DNA from: Micromonospora sp. R77
Lineage (GTDB): Bacteria; Actinomycetota; Actinomycetes; Mycobacteriales; Micromonosporaceae
DNA length: 64,000 nucleotides
Assembly: GCF_022747945.1 (NCBI RefSeq)
Contig: NZ_JALDST010000001.1
Span: 5,456,001-5,520,000 of the forward strand
Reading direction: 5' to 3'
Shown one piece after another: positions 17,764-27,228 of the stretch. Within the stretch, counting starts at the first letter, position 1. Each line of letters opens with the position of its first letter. The notes beneath the pieces are model-generated. The model was given only the letters and a program-made list of their open reading frames with translations. It was not told the DNA's origin and made no database searches. Both the position numbers and the translations under genes were made by a program.

Positions 17764-17838
17764 CCGACGCGCCGCCGCCGAACGGACTGTGCCGGTCGAC
17801 CGGACCGTGTCGGTCCCTGCGGGTCGTGCCGGTCGGGA

Positions 17839-17910
17839 GGAGTGCGTCGGCCGGGCGGAGTGCGTCGGTCGGGCGGAGTGCGTCGGCCGGGCGGAGTGCG
17901 TCGGGCCCCG
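17839..17910. repeat. Tandem repeat, 18-base period, four copies
   Basis: Units beginning GGAGTGCGTCGG start at 17839, 17857, 17875 and 17893, with one or two mismatches (GGCCGGGC or GGTCGGGC). It lies between the Phd-like gene and the substrate-binding protein gene and may be subject to copy-number slippage. Confidence 0.75.
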
Positions 17911-18021
17911 TGAGGAACGCCGGTCGGGCGGACGGTGTCAGCCGGGGGGCCGGCTCGGGTCCGGCGGGCTGTTGACGGTCCGCCACAATGGAGCGGCCAT
18001 GGCGACGGGCGGGAGGCGGAC

Positions 18022-19137
18022 GTGAGTCAGGTCAGTGCGGCGGATCCGCCCGTCCCGGCGGTCGCCGATGTGGACCCCGCGCCGCCCGGCTTCTCCCGCT
18101 TCCGCGAGCTGCGCCTGGCGATCCTGCTGGTGGTGCTGGTGGTGCTCGCCCTCGCGGTGGCCGGCGTGGCGACCGCCACCGGTCCGCCCACCCTGGACGA
18201 CCTGCGTGCCGAGGCCGGCCTGGACGGCCGGCAGCAGTTGCTGATCGGGGTCAAGGACGACCAGCCCGGCATCTCCCAGGTGATGGAGGACGGCAGCTAC
18301 CGCGGCTTCGACATCGACATCGCCTACCTGGTCGCCGAGGAGTTGGGTTTCAAACGGCGGCAGGTGCGGTTCCTGCCGATCGAGAGCGAGGACCGGGCCC
18401 GGCGGCAGGCGTACGACGGGTCGAGGTTCGTCACCGTGGACCTGGTGGTCGCCTCGTACAGCATCACCGCCGAGCGGCGGGAGCAGGGCGTCGTCTTCTC
18501 CGAGCCGTACCTGCGGACCGAGCAGTCGGTGGTGACGTTGCGCAGCGACCCGCGCCGGGTCGACGACCTCGGCGACCTGCGGGGCCGCCGGGTCTGCACG
18601 CTGGCCACCTCCACCTCCGAGCAGCGGCTGCACGCGTACGGTGCGGTGGCCAGCGGCCGGAACCGGATCAGCGAGTGCGTCCAGGACCTGTACGACGGCC
18701 GGGTCGACGCGGTCACCACCGACGCCGCGATCCTCGCCGGTTTCGTCGCGCCGCCGGCCGCCGACGCCCGACCGAAGCACCCGCTGCGCCGGGTCAAGCC
18801 GCTGCGGCACTGGGACATCGGCGAGGATCTCGAGGAGCGGTGGGGTATCAACACGGGGCCCAACCCGGCGATGCGGGACCTGGTCGACCACGCCCTCTAC
18901 GAGGCGGCCACCCGTCCCGGCCGGGACGGGTGGGACGTGGCGTTCGAGACCAATCTCGCCCGGGAGCAGCCCGCCAACGGCCCGCAGCAGGTGGCGGTGG
19001 CACAGCAGCCGGAGTGTCGGAAGGTGAAGGTGCGGCAGTGGCCGTGGCAGTCGATGGTCCTGGCCCCTTCGGAGCCCGCCCGGCGGCTGGCCCGGCACGG
19101 CCGAAGGGGGCGCGGCAGGGGCAGCAGTGGCTGCTGA
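18022..19137 (+). CDS. Membrane-anchored solute-binding protein (SBP_bac_3 type), probably the N-terminal part of a fusion
   Basis: 371 residues from GTG 18022 with GGAGG five bases upstream. A cytoplasmic head is followed by one membrane helix (about 32-54), then a type 3 solute-binding domain. LIGVKDDQPGISQVMEDGSYRG is seen as LIGVKDDQPG and GFDIDIAYLVAEELG, with WGINTGPNPAMRDLVDHAL near the end. Such domains bind amino acids. No ABC permease or ATPase is adjacent. Frame bias switches at a G run near 19100 into the next reading frame, which encodes membrane helices. One missing base there would make a single protein of about 691 residues. The last 13 residues as read here are therefore doubtful. 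Confidence 0.65.
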   Translation: MSQVSAADPPVPAVADVDPAPPGFSRFRELRLAILLVVLVVLALAVAGVATATGPPTLDDLRAEAGLDGRQQLLIGVKDDQPGISQVMEDGSYRGFDIDIAYLVAEELGFKRRQVRFLPIESEDRARRQAYDGSRFVTVDLVVASYSITAERREQGVVFSEPYLRTEQSVVTLRSDPRRVDDLGDLRGRRVCTLATSTSEQRLHAYGAVASGRNRISECVQDLYDGRVDAVTTDAAILAGFVAPPAADARPKHPLRRVKPLRHWDIGEDLEERWGINTGPNPAMRDLVDHALYEAATRPGRDGWDVAFETNLAREQPANGPQQVAVAQQPECRKVKVRQWPWQSMVLAPSEPARRLARHGRRGRGRGSSGC

Positions 19138-20096
19138 CCCTGCTACCGGCGTTCCCGGTGCTGCTGCTGGTGCTGCGGCTGTGGCAGCTCAGCCGGCAGG
19201 ACATGCCCACCATGCTGTTGCTGGTGCAGTACGTCAGCCCGCTCGGGCTGCTCAGCGCGCTGCTCATCGCGCTGGTCTGGGCGTTCCCGCTGGTGGTGCT
19301 GGTGACCTGTGTGCTGGGGTCGGTGCTGCGGGTCAGCGCCCCGGACCGGTTCGACCCGGAGCGCTCGCTGCTGGCGTACGCCACCGTGCGTACCCCCGGC
19401 TGGGTGCAGGCGGCGGCGACGGCGCTGGCGGCCCTGACCTGGCAGATGCGCTTCCTGCCGGCGTTGCTGATGCTCGTCGGGTGGCTGGTCGGGCTGCGGG
19501 TGCGGCACCGCTACCCGGACCGGCCGGACCTGCTGCTCGCCCTGGGGCTGGTGCTGCCGCTGCTGGCCGCCCTGGTGGCGTACGGCTGGCTGGCCCCGGC
19601 GATCGGGTCGGCGCTGACCCACGGGGAGTGGGCCACCGCGGCGCTGCTGGGGGTGCCGCCCGCCGCCGCGGTGGTGCTCACCGGGCCGCTGCCGCAGCGC
19701 GCCGCGCCGCTGCTCACCCAGGTGCTGTCCTACCTGCTGGCGGCGGTGGCACCGGTGGTGATGGGGAGCGTCTTCCTGCGGGTGCCGCTGCTGCCGTCGG
19801 TGGCCGTGGAGGTGGGACCGCCGTCACCCGCGGCGGCGGCGGAGGTGGTGCCGGGGCAGGCGATCACCGTCACCGACCGGATGACGATCGTGCTGGACCG
19901 GCGGGGCCGGGTCCGGTTCCTGCCCAACGAGCGGGTCCGTGCCCAACTGCTCTGCCCGGGGACGGAGCGGGTCCCGGTCAGCGAGGTGACGGTGCGCGGC
20001 TGGCCGGTGGAGCGGACCGCCCTGGACTGGATGATGCCCCGCCATCGGCCCGACACGACGGACAGCCGCTGCTCCGGGCGGCTGGAGGCGCGCTGA
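19038..20096 (+). CDS. Multi-helix membrane protein, probably the C-terminal part of the preceding fusion
   Basis: As a separate gene it would start at GTG 19038, without a clear ribosome binding site, and give 352 residues overlapping its neighbour by 100 bases. From about 19100 on, the frame has strong G/C third-base bias and encodes about eight hydrophobic segments, from QQWLLTLLPAFPVLLLVLRL to YLLAAVAPVVMGSVFLRVPL. A C-terminal extracytoplasmic stretch with two cysteines follows. The likeliest reading is that this continues the solute-binding protein after a one-base loss in the GGGGG run near 19100. I do not recognise the membrane family. Confidence 0.55.
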   Translation: MAVAVDGPGPFGARPAAGPARPKGARQGQQWLLTLLPAFPVLLLVLRLWQLSRQDMPTMLLLVQYVSPLGLLSALLIALVWAFPLVVLVTCVLGSVLRVSAPDRFDPERSLLAYATVRTPGWVQAAATALAALTWQMRFLPALLMLVGWLVGLRVRHRYPDRPDLLLALGLVLPLLAALVAYGWLAPAIGSALTHGEWATAALLGVPPAAAVVLTGPLPQRAAPLLTQVLSYLLAAVAPVVMGSVFLRVPLLPSVAVEVGPPSPAAAAEVVPGQAITVTDRMTIVLDRRGRVRFLPNERVRAQLLCPGTERVPVSEVTVRGWPVERTALDWMMPRHRPDTTDSRCSGRLEAR

Positions 20097-20152
20097 CCGG
20101 CCGGGTCCGCCGGCGGGTCGGCCGAGCACCGGCCGGCCGGTGGGACGGCGGC

Positions 20153-20191
20153 ACCGGTGGCGGCGGCCCGGACCGGGTCACCGCCACCGGT
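20153..20191. terminator. Strong bidirectional hairpin between convergent genes
   Basis: ACCGGTGGCGG (20153-20163) pairs perfectly with CCGCCACCGGT (20181-20191), and CCCGG/CCGGG pair within the loop. It lies between the membrane protein stop and the pgi stop. Confidence 0.65.
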
Positions 20192-20199
20192 GTACGGGA

Positions 20200-21834
20200 T
20201 CAGCCCCGGCCGCGCTCGCTGCGGTAGCGGCGGATCAGCGCGGCGGTGGAGGAGTCCACGTCCCCGAGGTCCGGGTCACCGCCGGTGAGCTTCGGCGCGA
20301 GCTGGTTGGCCATCACCTTGCCCAGCTCCACCCCCCACTGGTCGAACGGGTTGATGTCCCAGACGGTGCCCTCGGTGAAGACGATGTGCTCGTAGAGGGC
20401 GATGAGCTGGCCGAGTGTCGACGGGGTGAGCTGCGGCGCGATGATCGAGGTGGTCGGGTGGTTGCCGGGCATCACCCGGTGCGGCACCACGTCCGCCGGG
20501 GTGCCCTCCGCCTCCACCTGCTCCTTCGTCCGGCCGAACGCCAGTGCCGCGGTCTGCGCGAAGAAGTTCGACATGAACAGGTCGTGCATGTCGCCCAGGT
20601 CGTGGTTGGGCCGGCTGAACGCGATGAAGTCGGCCGGGATCAGCCGGGTCCCCTGGTGGATGAGCTGGTAGAAGGCGTGCTGGCCGTTGGTGCCGGGCTC
20701 GCCCCAGAAGATCTCCCCGGTCGGGTACGTCACCGGCCGGCCGTCGACGGTCACCGACTTGCCGTTGCTCTCCATGGTGAGCTGCTGCAGGTACGCCGGG
20801 AACCGGTGCAGGTACTGCGAGTACGGCAGCACCGCGTGGGTCTGCGCGTCGAGGAAGTCGGTGTACCAGACGTTGAGCAGGCCCAGCAGCGCCGGCACGT
20901 TGCGCTCCACCGGCGTGGTCCGGAAGTGCTCGTCGACCGCGTGGTAGCCGGCCAGCAGCTCGCGGAACCGCTCCGGCCCGATCGCCACCATGACGGACAG
21001 CCCCACGGCGGACGGCAGCGAGTACCGGCCGCCCACCCAGTCCCAGAAGCCGAACATGTTCTCCGGGTCGATGCCGAAGTCGGCGACCCGCTGGGCGTTG
21101 GTGCTGACCGCGACGAAGTGCCGGGCCACCGCCGAGTCGTCGGCGTCCAGCCCGGCGAGCAGCCAGCGCCGTGCCTGGTCGGCGTTGGCCAGGGTCTCCT
21201 GGGTGGAGAAGGTCTTCGACACCACGACGAAGAGCGTGGTGGCCGGGTCCAGGTCGGTGGTCTTGTCGTGGATGTCGGTGGGGTCGATGTTGGAGACGAA
21301 ACGGCAGCTGATCCCCGCGTCCCGGTACGCCTTCAGCGCCTCGTACGCCATCACCGGCCCGAGGTCCGACCCGCCGATGCCGATGTTGACCACGGTGGTG
21401 ATCCGCTCACCGGTGTGGCCGCGCCACGAGCCCGAGCGCACCCGCTCGGCGAAGGCCGCCATCCGGTCCAGTACGGCGTGCACGTCGGCGACCACGTCCT
21501 GCCCGTCGACCACCAGCTCCGCGTCGCGGGGCAGCCGCAGCGCGGTGTGCAGGACGGCCCGGTCCTCGGTGGAGTTGATGTGTTCACCGGCGAACATCGC
21601 GGCGATCCGGTCGGTCAGCCGGACCCGCCCGGCGAGGGCGGTGAGCAGGCCCAGCGTCTCGTCGGTGACCAGGTTCTTGCTGTAGTCGACGTGCAGGTCG
21701 GCGACCTCGCCGGTGAGCCGGTCACCCCGCTGCGCGTCGGCGGCGAACAGCTCCCGCAGGTGGGTGCCGCGCATCGCCTCGGCGTGCTTGCGCAGGGCCT
21801 GCCATTCGTCCGTGGTGGTGACGTCCACAGCCAT
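20200..21834 (-). CDS. pgi: Glucose-6-phosphate isomerase
   Basis: 544 residues from ATG 21834; GAAGGAG lies upstream at a longish spacing, and GTG 21855 is a weaker alternative that adds seven residues. It interconverts glucose 6-phosphate and fructose 6-phosphate in the cytoplasm. Family signatures are clear: [44 protein letters not shown] and the C-terminal DQWGVELGK. Length is normal for the bacterial/eukaryotic long type. It stands alone, convergent with the membrane protein. Confidence 0.97.
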   Translation of the reverse strand: MAVDVTTTDEWQALRKHAEAMRGTHLRELFAADAQRGDRLTGEVADLHVDYSKNLVTDETLGLLTALAGRVRLTDRIAAMFAGEHINSTEDRAVLHTALRLPRDAELVVDGQDVVADVHAVLDRMAAFAERVRSGSWRGHTGERITTVVNIGIGGSDLGPVMAYEALKAYRDAGISCRFVSNIDPTDIHDKTTDLDPATTLFVVVSKTFSTQETLANADQARRWLLAGLDADDSAVARHFVAVSTNAQRVADFGIDPENMFGFWDWVGGRYSLPSAVGLSVMVAIGPERFRELLAGYHAVDEHFRTTPVERNVPALLGLLNVWYTDFLDAQTHAVLPYSQYLHRFPAYLQQLTMESNGKSVTVDGRPVTYPTGEIFWGEPGTNGQHAFYQLIHQGTRLIPADFIAFSRPNHDLGDMHDLFMSNFFAQTAALAFGRTKEQVEAEGTPADVVPHRVMPGNHPTTSIIAPQLTPSTLGQLIALYEHIVFTEGTVWDINPFDQWGVELGKVMANQLAPKLTGGDPDLGDVDSSTAALIRRYRSERGRG

Positions 21835-22073
21835 CGGGTCGATCTTCTCCTTCACGACGGGGGTCTGTCAGCGGGCGCTCGTCGCCCCGCTGCCGGCGAC
21901 TCCCTCAGCCTGCCACCCGGCGGAGCCCGGCGCGACGCGACCCGACATCGCCCACGCTGTGGACGCCGCGACGCGACACGGTCCTGGGACACCTGTTCGA
22001 CACGCCGACTACGGGGAGACAGCGTGCGGTGACTCGCCGTACGCTCCCAGGGCGGCGAGGCGAGGAGGGACGC

Positions 22074-24035
22074 ATGGCGACGGTGATCGGCCCACGTCAC
22101 CCGTCCGAGGCGGACGATCCGGCGCAGGAGGACGGCGGTCCGGTCCTGCCGGAGCTGGAGGACGGCCACTGGATGCACCGGGCCACCGAGTTCGCGCACA
22201 CCAGCTTCGGCGCGGTGGCCCGCCGGCTGCCCTCACTGGTCCGGGAGGCGGTCGGCCTGGCCTGGGCGACCAGCCGTCGCGACACGCTCGCGTCGATCGG
22301 GCTGAACGTGGCGGCCGGCGTGATGACCACGCTCGGCCTGCTGGCCACCACCGGCGTGCTGCGCCAGCTCTTCGCCGCCGGCCCCACCCCGGACCGGATC
22401 CGCGCCGCCCTGCCGGCCCTCGCCGTCGCCGCGCTCGCGGTGACCGTCCGGGGTGCGTTGACCGTGGCCGCCGGCTGGGCGCAGGCGCGGCTCATCCCGC
22501 AGATCAACTATCAGGTGGAGCTGCGGCTGTTCGAGACCACCACGGCGGTGGAGCTGGCCGCCTTCGACGACGCCGGGTTCGCCGAGGAGATGGACCGCGC
22601 CCGGGACCGGGGGATGGCCGAGGCGGCGTCGATCGTGGACCACACCGTCAACCTGGTCACCGGGGTGGTCGGCGTGCTCGCCACCGCCGCCGCGGTCACC
22701 GTGATCCAGCCGGTGCTGCTGCCCTGCCTGCTGCTCGCGGCGGTGCCCGAGGCGGCCACCGCGGTACGGATGGCCCGCCGGCAGTACCTGGCCATGCTGG
22801 CCCGGATCACCCGGCGGCGGCGGATGTGGATGCTCGCCCGACTGATGGCCGACCGGCACACCGCTGCCGAGGTCCGGGCCTACCAGATGCGCGACTTCCT
22901 GCTCACCGAGTTCCGCCGGATGATGACCGTGGAGACCCGCGCCCAGCTGCGGCTGGCCCGGGCGCAGAGCACCACCCGGGGGCTCGGCATGTCGGCCACC
23001 GGGGTCGCCGCGTTCGCGGTCTACGCGGTTCTCGGCGGGCTGCTGCTGGGCGGGGTGGTGGCCCTCGCCGCCGCGGCGACCGCGCTGCTGGCGCTCCAGT
23101 CGGCCCGTAGCAGCCTCGGCGTCGCCGTCTTCGCCACCAACTCGCTCTACGAGGACGCCCTCTACTACCAGGACTATCGGGACTTCCTGGACCGGGCGCG
23201 GGACCGGGTCGCCGGCGGGCAGGGCCGGCCGGTCACCGGGTTCGACACCATCGAGCTGGACCGGGTGACCCTGCGCTATCCGGACACCGACACCCCGGCG
23301 GTGGACGAGGTCAGCCTGGTCGTCCGGCGCGGCCAGGTGATCGCCCTGGTCGGCGAGAACGGCTCCGGCAAGACCACCCTGGCGAAGCTGATCGCCGGCC
23401 TCTACCGGCCCAGCACCGGGACGATCCGGTGGGACGGCGTGGACACCGCCGAGCTGGACCCGGCCGCGACCGCCGGCCAGGTGGCGGTGATGACGCAGGA
23501 CTGGTGGAAGTTCCCGTTCACCGCCGGGCAGAACATCCGGATCGGCCGCCACGACCGTGCACCGGGCGCCCCCGGCCCGGGCGTCGAGGACGCCGCGCGG
23601 GCCGCCGCCGCCCACGACATGATCGTCGGCCTGCCCTTCGGGTACGACACGCTGCTGGACCGGGAGTTCAAGGACGGCCACGACCTCTCCGGCGGGCAGT
23701 GGCAGCGGCTGGTCGCGGCCCGTGGCCTCTACCGGGACGCCCGCCTGCTGATCTGCGACGAGCCGTCGGCGGCCCTGGACGCGCGGGCGGAGCACGCGCT
23801 CTTCGGGCACCTGCGCCGCCGCCCCGATCGGGCGGTCGTGCTGATCACGCACCGGCTGGCCAACGTCCGGCACGCCGACCAGATCTTCGTGATGGAGCGG
23901 GGCCGGCTGGTCCAGCGCGGCTGCCACGACGAGCTGATGGCGGTCGACGGGCTCTACCGGGAGCTGTTCGAGCTGCAGGCCAGCGGCTACCTGGCCCGGG
24001 ATCCCGACCAGGGCGGGGCGGCCCACCGCTCCTGA
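22074..24035 (+). CDS. ABC exporter, fused membrane and ATPase domains
   Basis: 653 residues from ATG 22074, preceded by GAGGAGGG. An N-terminal exporter-type membrane domain (about 70-350) is followed by the ATPase domain with Walker A GENGSGKTT, signature LSGGQWQR, Walker B LLICDEPSAALD and the H-loop ITHRLAN. The membrane domain has unusually few hydrophobic helices and an Arg-rich loop (RITRRRRMWM). It would act as a homo- or heterodimer exporting lipid, peptide or drug; the substrate is unknown. There is no partner half-transporter nearby, so it is probably a homodimer. Confidence 0.85.
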   Translation: MATVIGPRHPSEADDPAQEDGGPVLPELEDGHWMHRATEFAHTSFGAVARRLPSLVREAVGLAWATSRRDTLASIGLNVAAGVMTTLGLLATTGVLRQLFAAGPTPDRIRAALPALAVAALAVTVRGALTVAAGWAQARLIPQINYQVELRLFETTTAVELAAFDDAGFAEEMDRARDRGMAEAASIVDHTVNLVTGVVGVLATAAAVTVIQPVLLPCLLLAAVPEAATAVRMARRQYLAMLARITRRRRMWMLARLMADRHTAAEVRAYQMRDFLLTEFRRMMTVETRAQLRLARAQSTTRGLGMSATGVAAFAVYAVLGGLLLGGVVALAAAATALLALQSARSSLGVAVFATNSLYEDALYYQDYRDFLDRARDRVAGGQGRPVTGFDTIELDRVTLRYPDTDTPAVDEVSLVVRRGQVIALVGENGSGKTTLAKLIAGLYRPSTGTIRWDGVDTAELDPAATAGQVAVMTQDWWKFPFTAGQNIRIGRHDRAPGAPGPGVEDAARAAAAHDMIVGLPFGYDTLLDREFKDGHDLSGGQWQRLVAARGLYRDARLLICDEPSAALDARAEHALFGHLRRRPDRAVVLITHRLANVRHADQIFVMERGRLVQRGCHDELMAVDGLYRELFELQASGYLARDPDQGGAAHRS

Positions 24036-24115
24036 CCGGTGACGGTGGGCACCGTCCGTCGCGGCGCAGGGTCGTCGGCGCCATCGCCGTCGTCGCCGGA
24101 CCCGCGCTCGTCGGC

Positions 24116-24146
24116 TTGACCTCGAGCGCACTCGAAATCCTAGGTT
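24116..24146 (+). promoter_or_regulatory. MerR-type promoter with 19-base spacer
   Basis: TTGACC (-35, 24116-24121) and TAGGTT (-10, 24141-24146) are separated by 19 bases, longer than the normal 17, as in MerR-controlled promoters. The dyad TCGAG-CGCA-CTCGA (24122-24135) fills the spacer. It lies about 55 bases before the aldo-keto reductase. No merR-like gene is adjacent. Confidence 0.65.
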
Positions 24147-24200
24147 GCCGGGATCGGCCCTGCCGCCCCGCCGGCGGCGCGCAGCACCCTGGGAGTGACC

Positions 24201-25250
24201 ATGCGACACCGCGTTCTCGGTGGCACCGGCATCACGGTGAGCGTCCATAGTCTCGGCACCATGATGTTCGGGGCGGTCGGAAACCCCGACCACGACGACT
24301 GCGTGCGGATCGTCCACGCCGCCCTCGACGCGGGCATCACCACGGTGGACACCGCCGACATGTACTCCGCCGGCGAGTCCGAGGTGATCGTCGGCAAGGC
24401 GCTGCGCGGCCGGCGCGACGACGTGGTGCTGGCGACGAAGGTGCACTTCCCGATGGGGGAGGGGCCCAACCGGGGCGGCAACTCGCGGCGCTGGATCGTC
24501 CGGGCGGTCGAGGAGAGCCTGCGCCGGCTCGGCACCGACTGGATCGACCTCTACCAGGTGCACCGCCCCGACCACACCACCGACGTCGAGGAGACCCTGG
24601 GCGCGCTCACCGACCTGGTCCGGGCCGGCAAGGTCCGGGCGTTCGGCTGCTCCACCTTCCCGGCCGAGGAGATCGTCGAGTCGCACCAGGTCGCCGAGCG
24701 GCGGGCGCTCGGCCGGTTCCGCACCGAGCAGCCGCCGTACTCGATCCTGGCGCGGGGGATCGAGACCGCGGTGCTGCCGGTCTGCCAGCGGTACGGCATG
24801 GGGGTGCTGGTGTGGAGCCCGCTGGCCTCCGGCTTCCTCTCCGGCCGCTACCGCGACGGCCGACCGGTCGACCTCACCGCCGGCCGCCCCGCGCTCACCC
24901 CCGCCCGCTTCGACCCGGCGATCCCCGGCAACGCCGCCAAGTACGCCGCGGTCGAGGAGCTCGCCGCGCTCGCCGCCGAGCTGGGGTGCACCCTGCCCGA
25001 GCTGGCCGTGGCGTTCACCGTGGCGCACCCGGCGGTCAGCTCCGCGATCATCGGCCCGCGCACCATGGAGCAGCTCGACGGGCTGCTCAAGGGGGCGGCG
25101 CTGCGCCTGGACGACCCGGTCCTCGACCGGATCGACGAGATCGTCCCGCCCGGCACCAACCTCTACCAGCCGGACGGGGTCTGGTCACCGCCGGCTCTCA
25201 CCGACCCCACCCGCAGGCGTCGTCCGCTCGCCGACCGGGCGGCGGCCTGA
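24201..25250 (+). CDS. Aldo-keto reductase
   Basis: 349 residues from ATG 24201 with GGGAG five bases upstream. TIM-barrel reductase using NADPH. The catalytic tetrad is visible: Asp and Tyr in DTADMYSAGESE, Lys in LATKVHF, His in YQVHRPDH. The cofactor-binding end has SAIIGPRTMEQL. Relatives of this length reduce aldehydes, sugars or oxidised metabolites. A MerR-type promoter lies upstream (24116-24146), which suggests induction by an electrophile, redox or drug signal sensed by a MerR protein encoded elsewhere. Confidence 0.88.
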   Translation: MRHRVLGGTGITVSVHSLGTMMFGAVGNPDHDDCVRIVHAALDAGITTVDTADMYSAGESEVIVGKALRGRRDDVVLATKVHFPMGEGPNRGGNSRRWIVRAVEESLRRLGTDWIDLYQVHRPDHTTDVEETLGALTDLVRAGKVRAFGCSTFPAEEIVESHQVAERRALGRFRTEQPPYSILARGIETAVLPVCQRYGMGVLVWSPLASGFLSGRYRDGRPVDLTAGRPALTPARFDPAIPGNAAKYAAVEELAALAAELGCTLPELAVAFTVAHPAVSSAIIGPRTMEQLDGLLKGAALRLDDPVLDRIDEIVPPGTNLYQPDGVWSPPALTDPTRRRRPLADRAAA

Positions 25251-25313
25251 GGACCCACCGACCGCCGCCGGTAACCGGTGGAGTCGTCGGCCGGCAGCGG
25301 GGACACTGTCCGG

Positions 25314-25853
25314 GTGGATCATCGGAATCTGGTCAGGGTGAGCAAGAAGATGTCCCTGGCCCTGCGGCACCGGCCGGACCGGTTCGGCCTGACCCCGGAC
25401 CGGGCCGGCTGGGTGCCGGTCGCCGACCTGCTGGCCGCGCTGCGCATCGAGCGGGCCGATCTCGACACGGTGGTGGCCGTCAACGACAAGCAGCGCTTCG
25501 CCGTGGAGCCGGGGCCGGACGGCGTCGACCGGATCCGGGCCAACCAGGGCCACTCCATCGACGTCGACCTCGGGCTGACGCCCACCCCACCACCCGACCG
25601 GCTCTATCACGGCACCGGCGCTGCCGCGGTGCCGTCCATCATGGCCGAGGGCCTGCGGCGGGGCGACCGGCACCACGTACACCTGTCGGCCGACACCGAC
25701 ACGGCCCGGCGGGTGGGTGCGCGCCGGGGTGGCGCGGTGGCGATCCTGACGGTGGACGCGGCGGCCATGGCCCGCGACGGGCACCTCTTCTATCGCAGTG
25801 CGAACGGCGTCTGGCTCGCCGACGCCGTGCCCGCCGCCTATCTGGCCGGCTGA
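25314..25853 (+). CDS. kptA: RNA 2'-phosphotransferase (Tpt1/KptA)
   Basis: 179 residues from GTG 25314; GTG 25278 would add 12 unlike residues. Family marks are RVSKKMSLALRHRP near the start, RIRANQGHS and YHGTGAAAV. Arg18, His19 and Arg75 match the NAD-using active site. KptA removes an internal RNA 2'-phosphate by transfer to NAD, as in yeast tRNA splicing. Most bacteria lack such tRNA splicing, so the true role here may be RNA repair or ADP-ribosylation of nucleic acid ends. A GACACT hexamer stands six bases before the GTG, a possible leaderless promoter. It is convergent with the molybdenum enzyme with only five bases between. Confidence 0.85.
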   Translation: MDHRNLVRVSKKMSLALRHRPDRFGLTPDRAGWVPVADLLAALRIERADLDTVVAVNDKQRFAVEPGPDGVDRIRANQGHSIDVDLGLTPTPPPDRLYHGTGAAAVPSIMAEGLRRGDRHHVHLSADTDTARRVGARRGGAVAILTVDAAAMARDGHLFYRSANGVWLADAVPAAYLAG

Positions 25854-25858
25854 CCGGG

Positions 25859-27159
25859 TCACACCACGGTGACCGGGTGGCGGACCACACCGTCGAAGAG
25901 GTAGCCGAGATCGTTGTGGGCGGCCCGGTCGGAGTTGGCCCGCGCCGGTGACGTCGGTGGCCTGGGCGCGCAACGTAGCGGCCCGGTGCGCCGGGTCGCC
26001 AGCGCGCCGTCCAGCGCTGCCAGGGCCCGCCCCGGTCGGCGGCGACCAGTTCCGCCGGACGCCAGTCGTCGTCCCCGGTGCTCACCTCCACCCGGTCGAT
26101 CGGCCCGGCGCCGGACCAGGACCGACCGCGCAGCAGCACCTCCGCGCCGGCCGGGATCCGGGCGTCCCAGGCCAGCTCGAACGCGCTCTTCACCGACTGG
26201 GCGGCGAGCGTCGCCCCGCCGGCCGGGTGGTCGGGCCCGAACATCCGGTAGAACGACGTGTTCCACGGTGAGAACAGGGCGGTGGCGGAGACCTCGACCT
26301 GGCCGACCCACTTGATCGAGGAGATGCCGATCCAGCCGGGCACCACCAGCCGGACCGGGTGGCCGTGGTCGGCGGGCAGGGGCTCGCCGTTCATCTCGTA
26401 CGCCAGCAGTACGTCGTCGAGGGCCTTGGCGACCGGCAGCGGTCGGCGTACCCGGCCGAGGTTCACGCCGCCGGTCACGTACTCCGGATCCAGGCCCTCG
26501 GGCAGCACGTCGACCGCGGTGTCGGTGAGGCCGGCGAGGCGGAGCACGGTGGCCAGGCGTACGCCCCGCCAGCGGGCCACGCCCACCCCGCCGAGGCGCC
26601 AGGCGACCCCCGGAGCCGGGTCGTCCTGCTGGTCGGCGAAGAACCGACGGCCGTTGCCGGCGCACTCGACCAGCGCGGTGGTCTCCTCGGCCGGCAGCCG
26701 CCGCAGGTCGTGGTAGCCGAACTCGACCGGGGCGTCGCGGGTCGGCGCCCCGCGCAGGCCGGTGCCGAACAGGCGCAGCCGCCAGGTCTCGGCGTCCAGG
26801 TGCGGGGTGACCGTGTGGTTGCGGACGAAGAAGCGGTCGGTGGGCACGACGTACCCCTGCCCGGCCATCGCCTCCCAACGCATCTCGGCGTTGCTGTCGA
26901 GCGGGCGCAACAGGCCCTCGGGCAGCGGCTTCGCGATCGGTCGGGCGCTGGCGTCCGGGCCGGGGTCGACGCCGACCGGGACGCCGGCGACCGCGACCGG
27001 TTCCCGTTCCTGCGCCGCGGCGGTCAGCGCGGCCATGGCCGCGCCGAGCTCCAGCAGGTCCTGCCGGTCGGTGCCGTCGCAGCGGGCCTGGCCGGCCAGC
27101 CACTGCCGGGCCCGCCGGTCGTCGTGCCCAGCTTCCTGCGGGGACGGGGAACGGGACAT
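25859..27159 (-). pseudogene. Sulfite-oxidase-like molybdopterin enzyme, frame broken twice near the 3' end (probable sequence errors)
   Basis: From ATG 27159 (GGAGG six bases upstream). The first 400 residues are in a clean frame and show the sulfite oxidase core: FFVRNHTVTPHLD, the molybdopterin-ligand Cys in LVECAGNGRRFF and GWIGISSIKWVGQVEVS. The dimer-domain end AQATDVTGARANSDRAAHN to GYLFDGVVRHPVTV needs two single-base corrections between about 25950 and 25990, giving about 432 residues. There is no heme domain or Tat signal, so it is probably a cytoplasmic sulfite- or sulfoxide-acting enzyme. A promoter with a CTA-N9-TAGG repeat precedes it. The nearby ssu and methanethiol oxidase genes fit a role in oxidising sulfite. 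Confidence 0.75.
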
Positions 27160-27188
27160 GACGGACCTCCGGCTCGGCGACGCTGTAT

Positions 27189-27205
27189 TCTATTGAATCA
27201 GTAGG
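27189..27205. promoter_or_regulatory. Inverted repeat TCTA-N9-TAGG, candidate sulfur-response operator
   Basis: TCTA (27189-27192) and TAGG (27202-27205) flank nine bases in an AT-rich promoter region just upstream of the molybdenum enzyme. The same design, CCTA-N9-TAGG, is in the ssuA/ssuD promoter at 31851-31867. Confidence 0.4.
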
Positions 27206-27228
27206 ACTTTGCGGCGGATCGCCCGCAC

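Noticed and set aside
17839..17910. Repeats as a CRISPR array
   Set aside because: The units are directly joined without spacers, only 18 bases long, and no cas genes are nearby.
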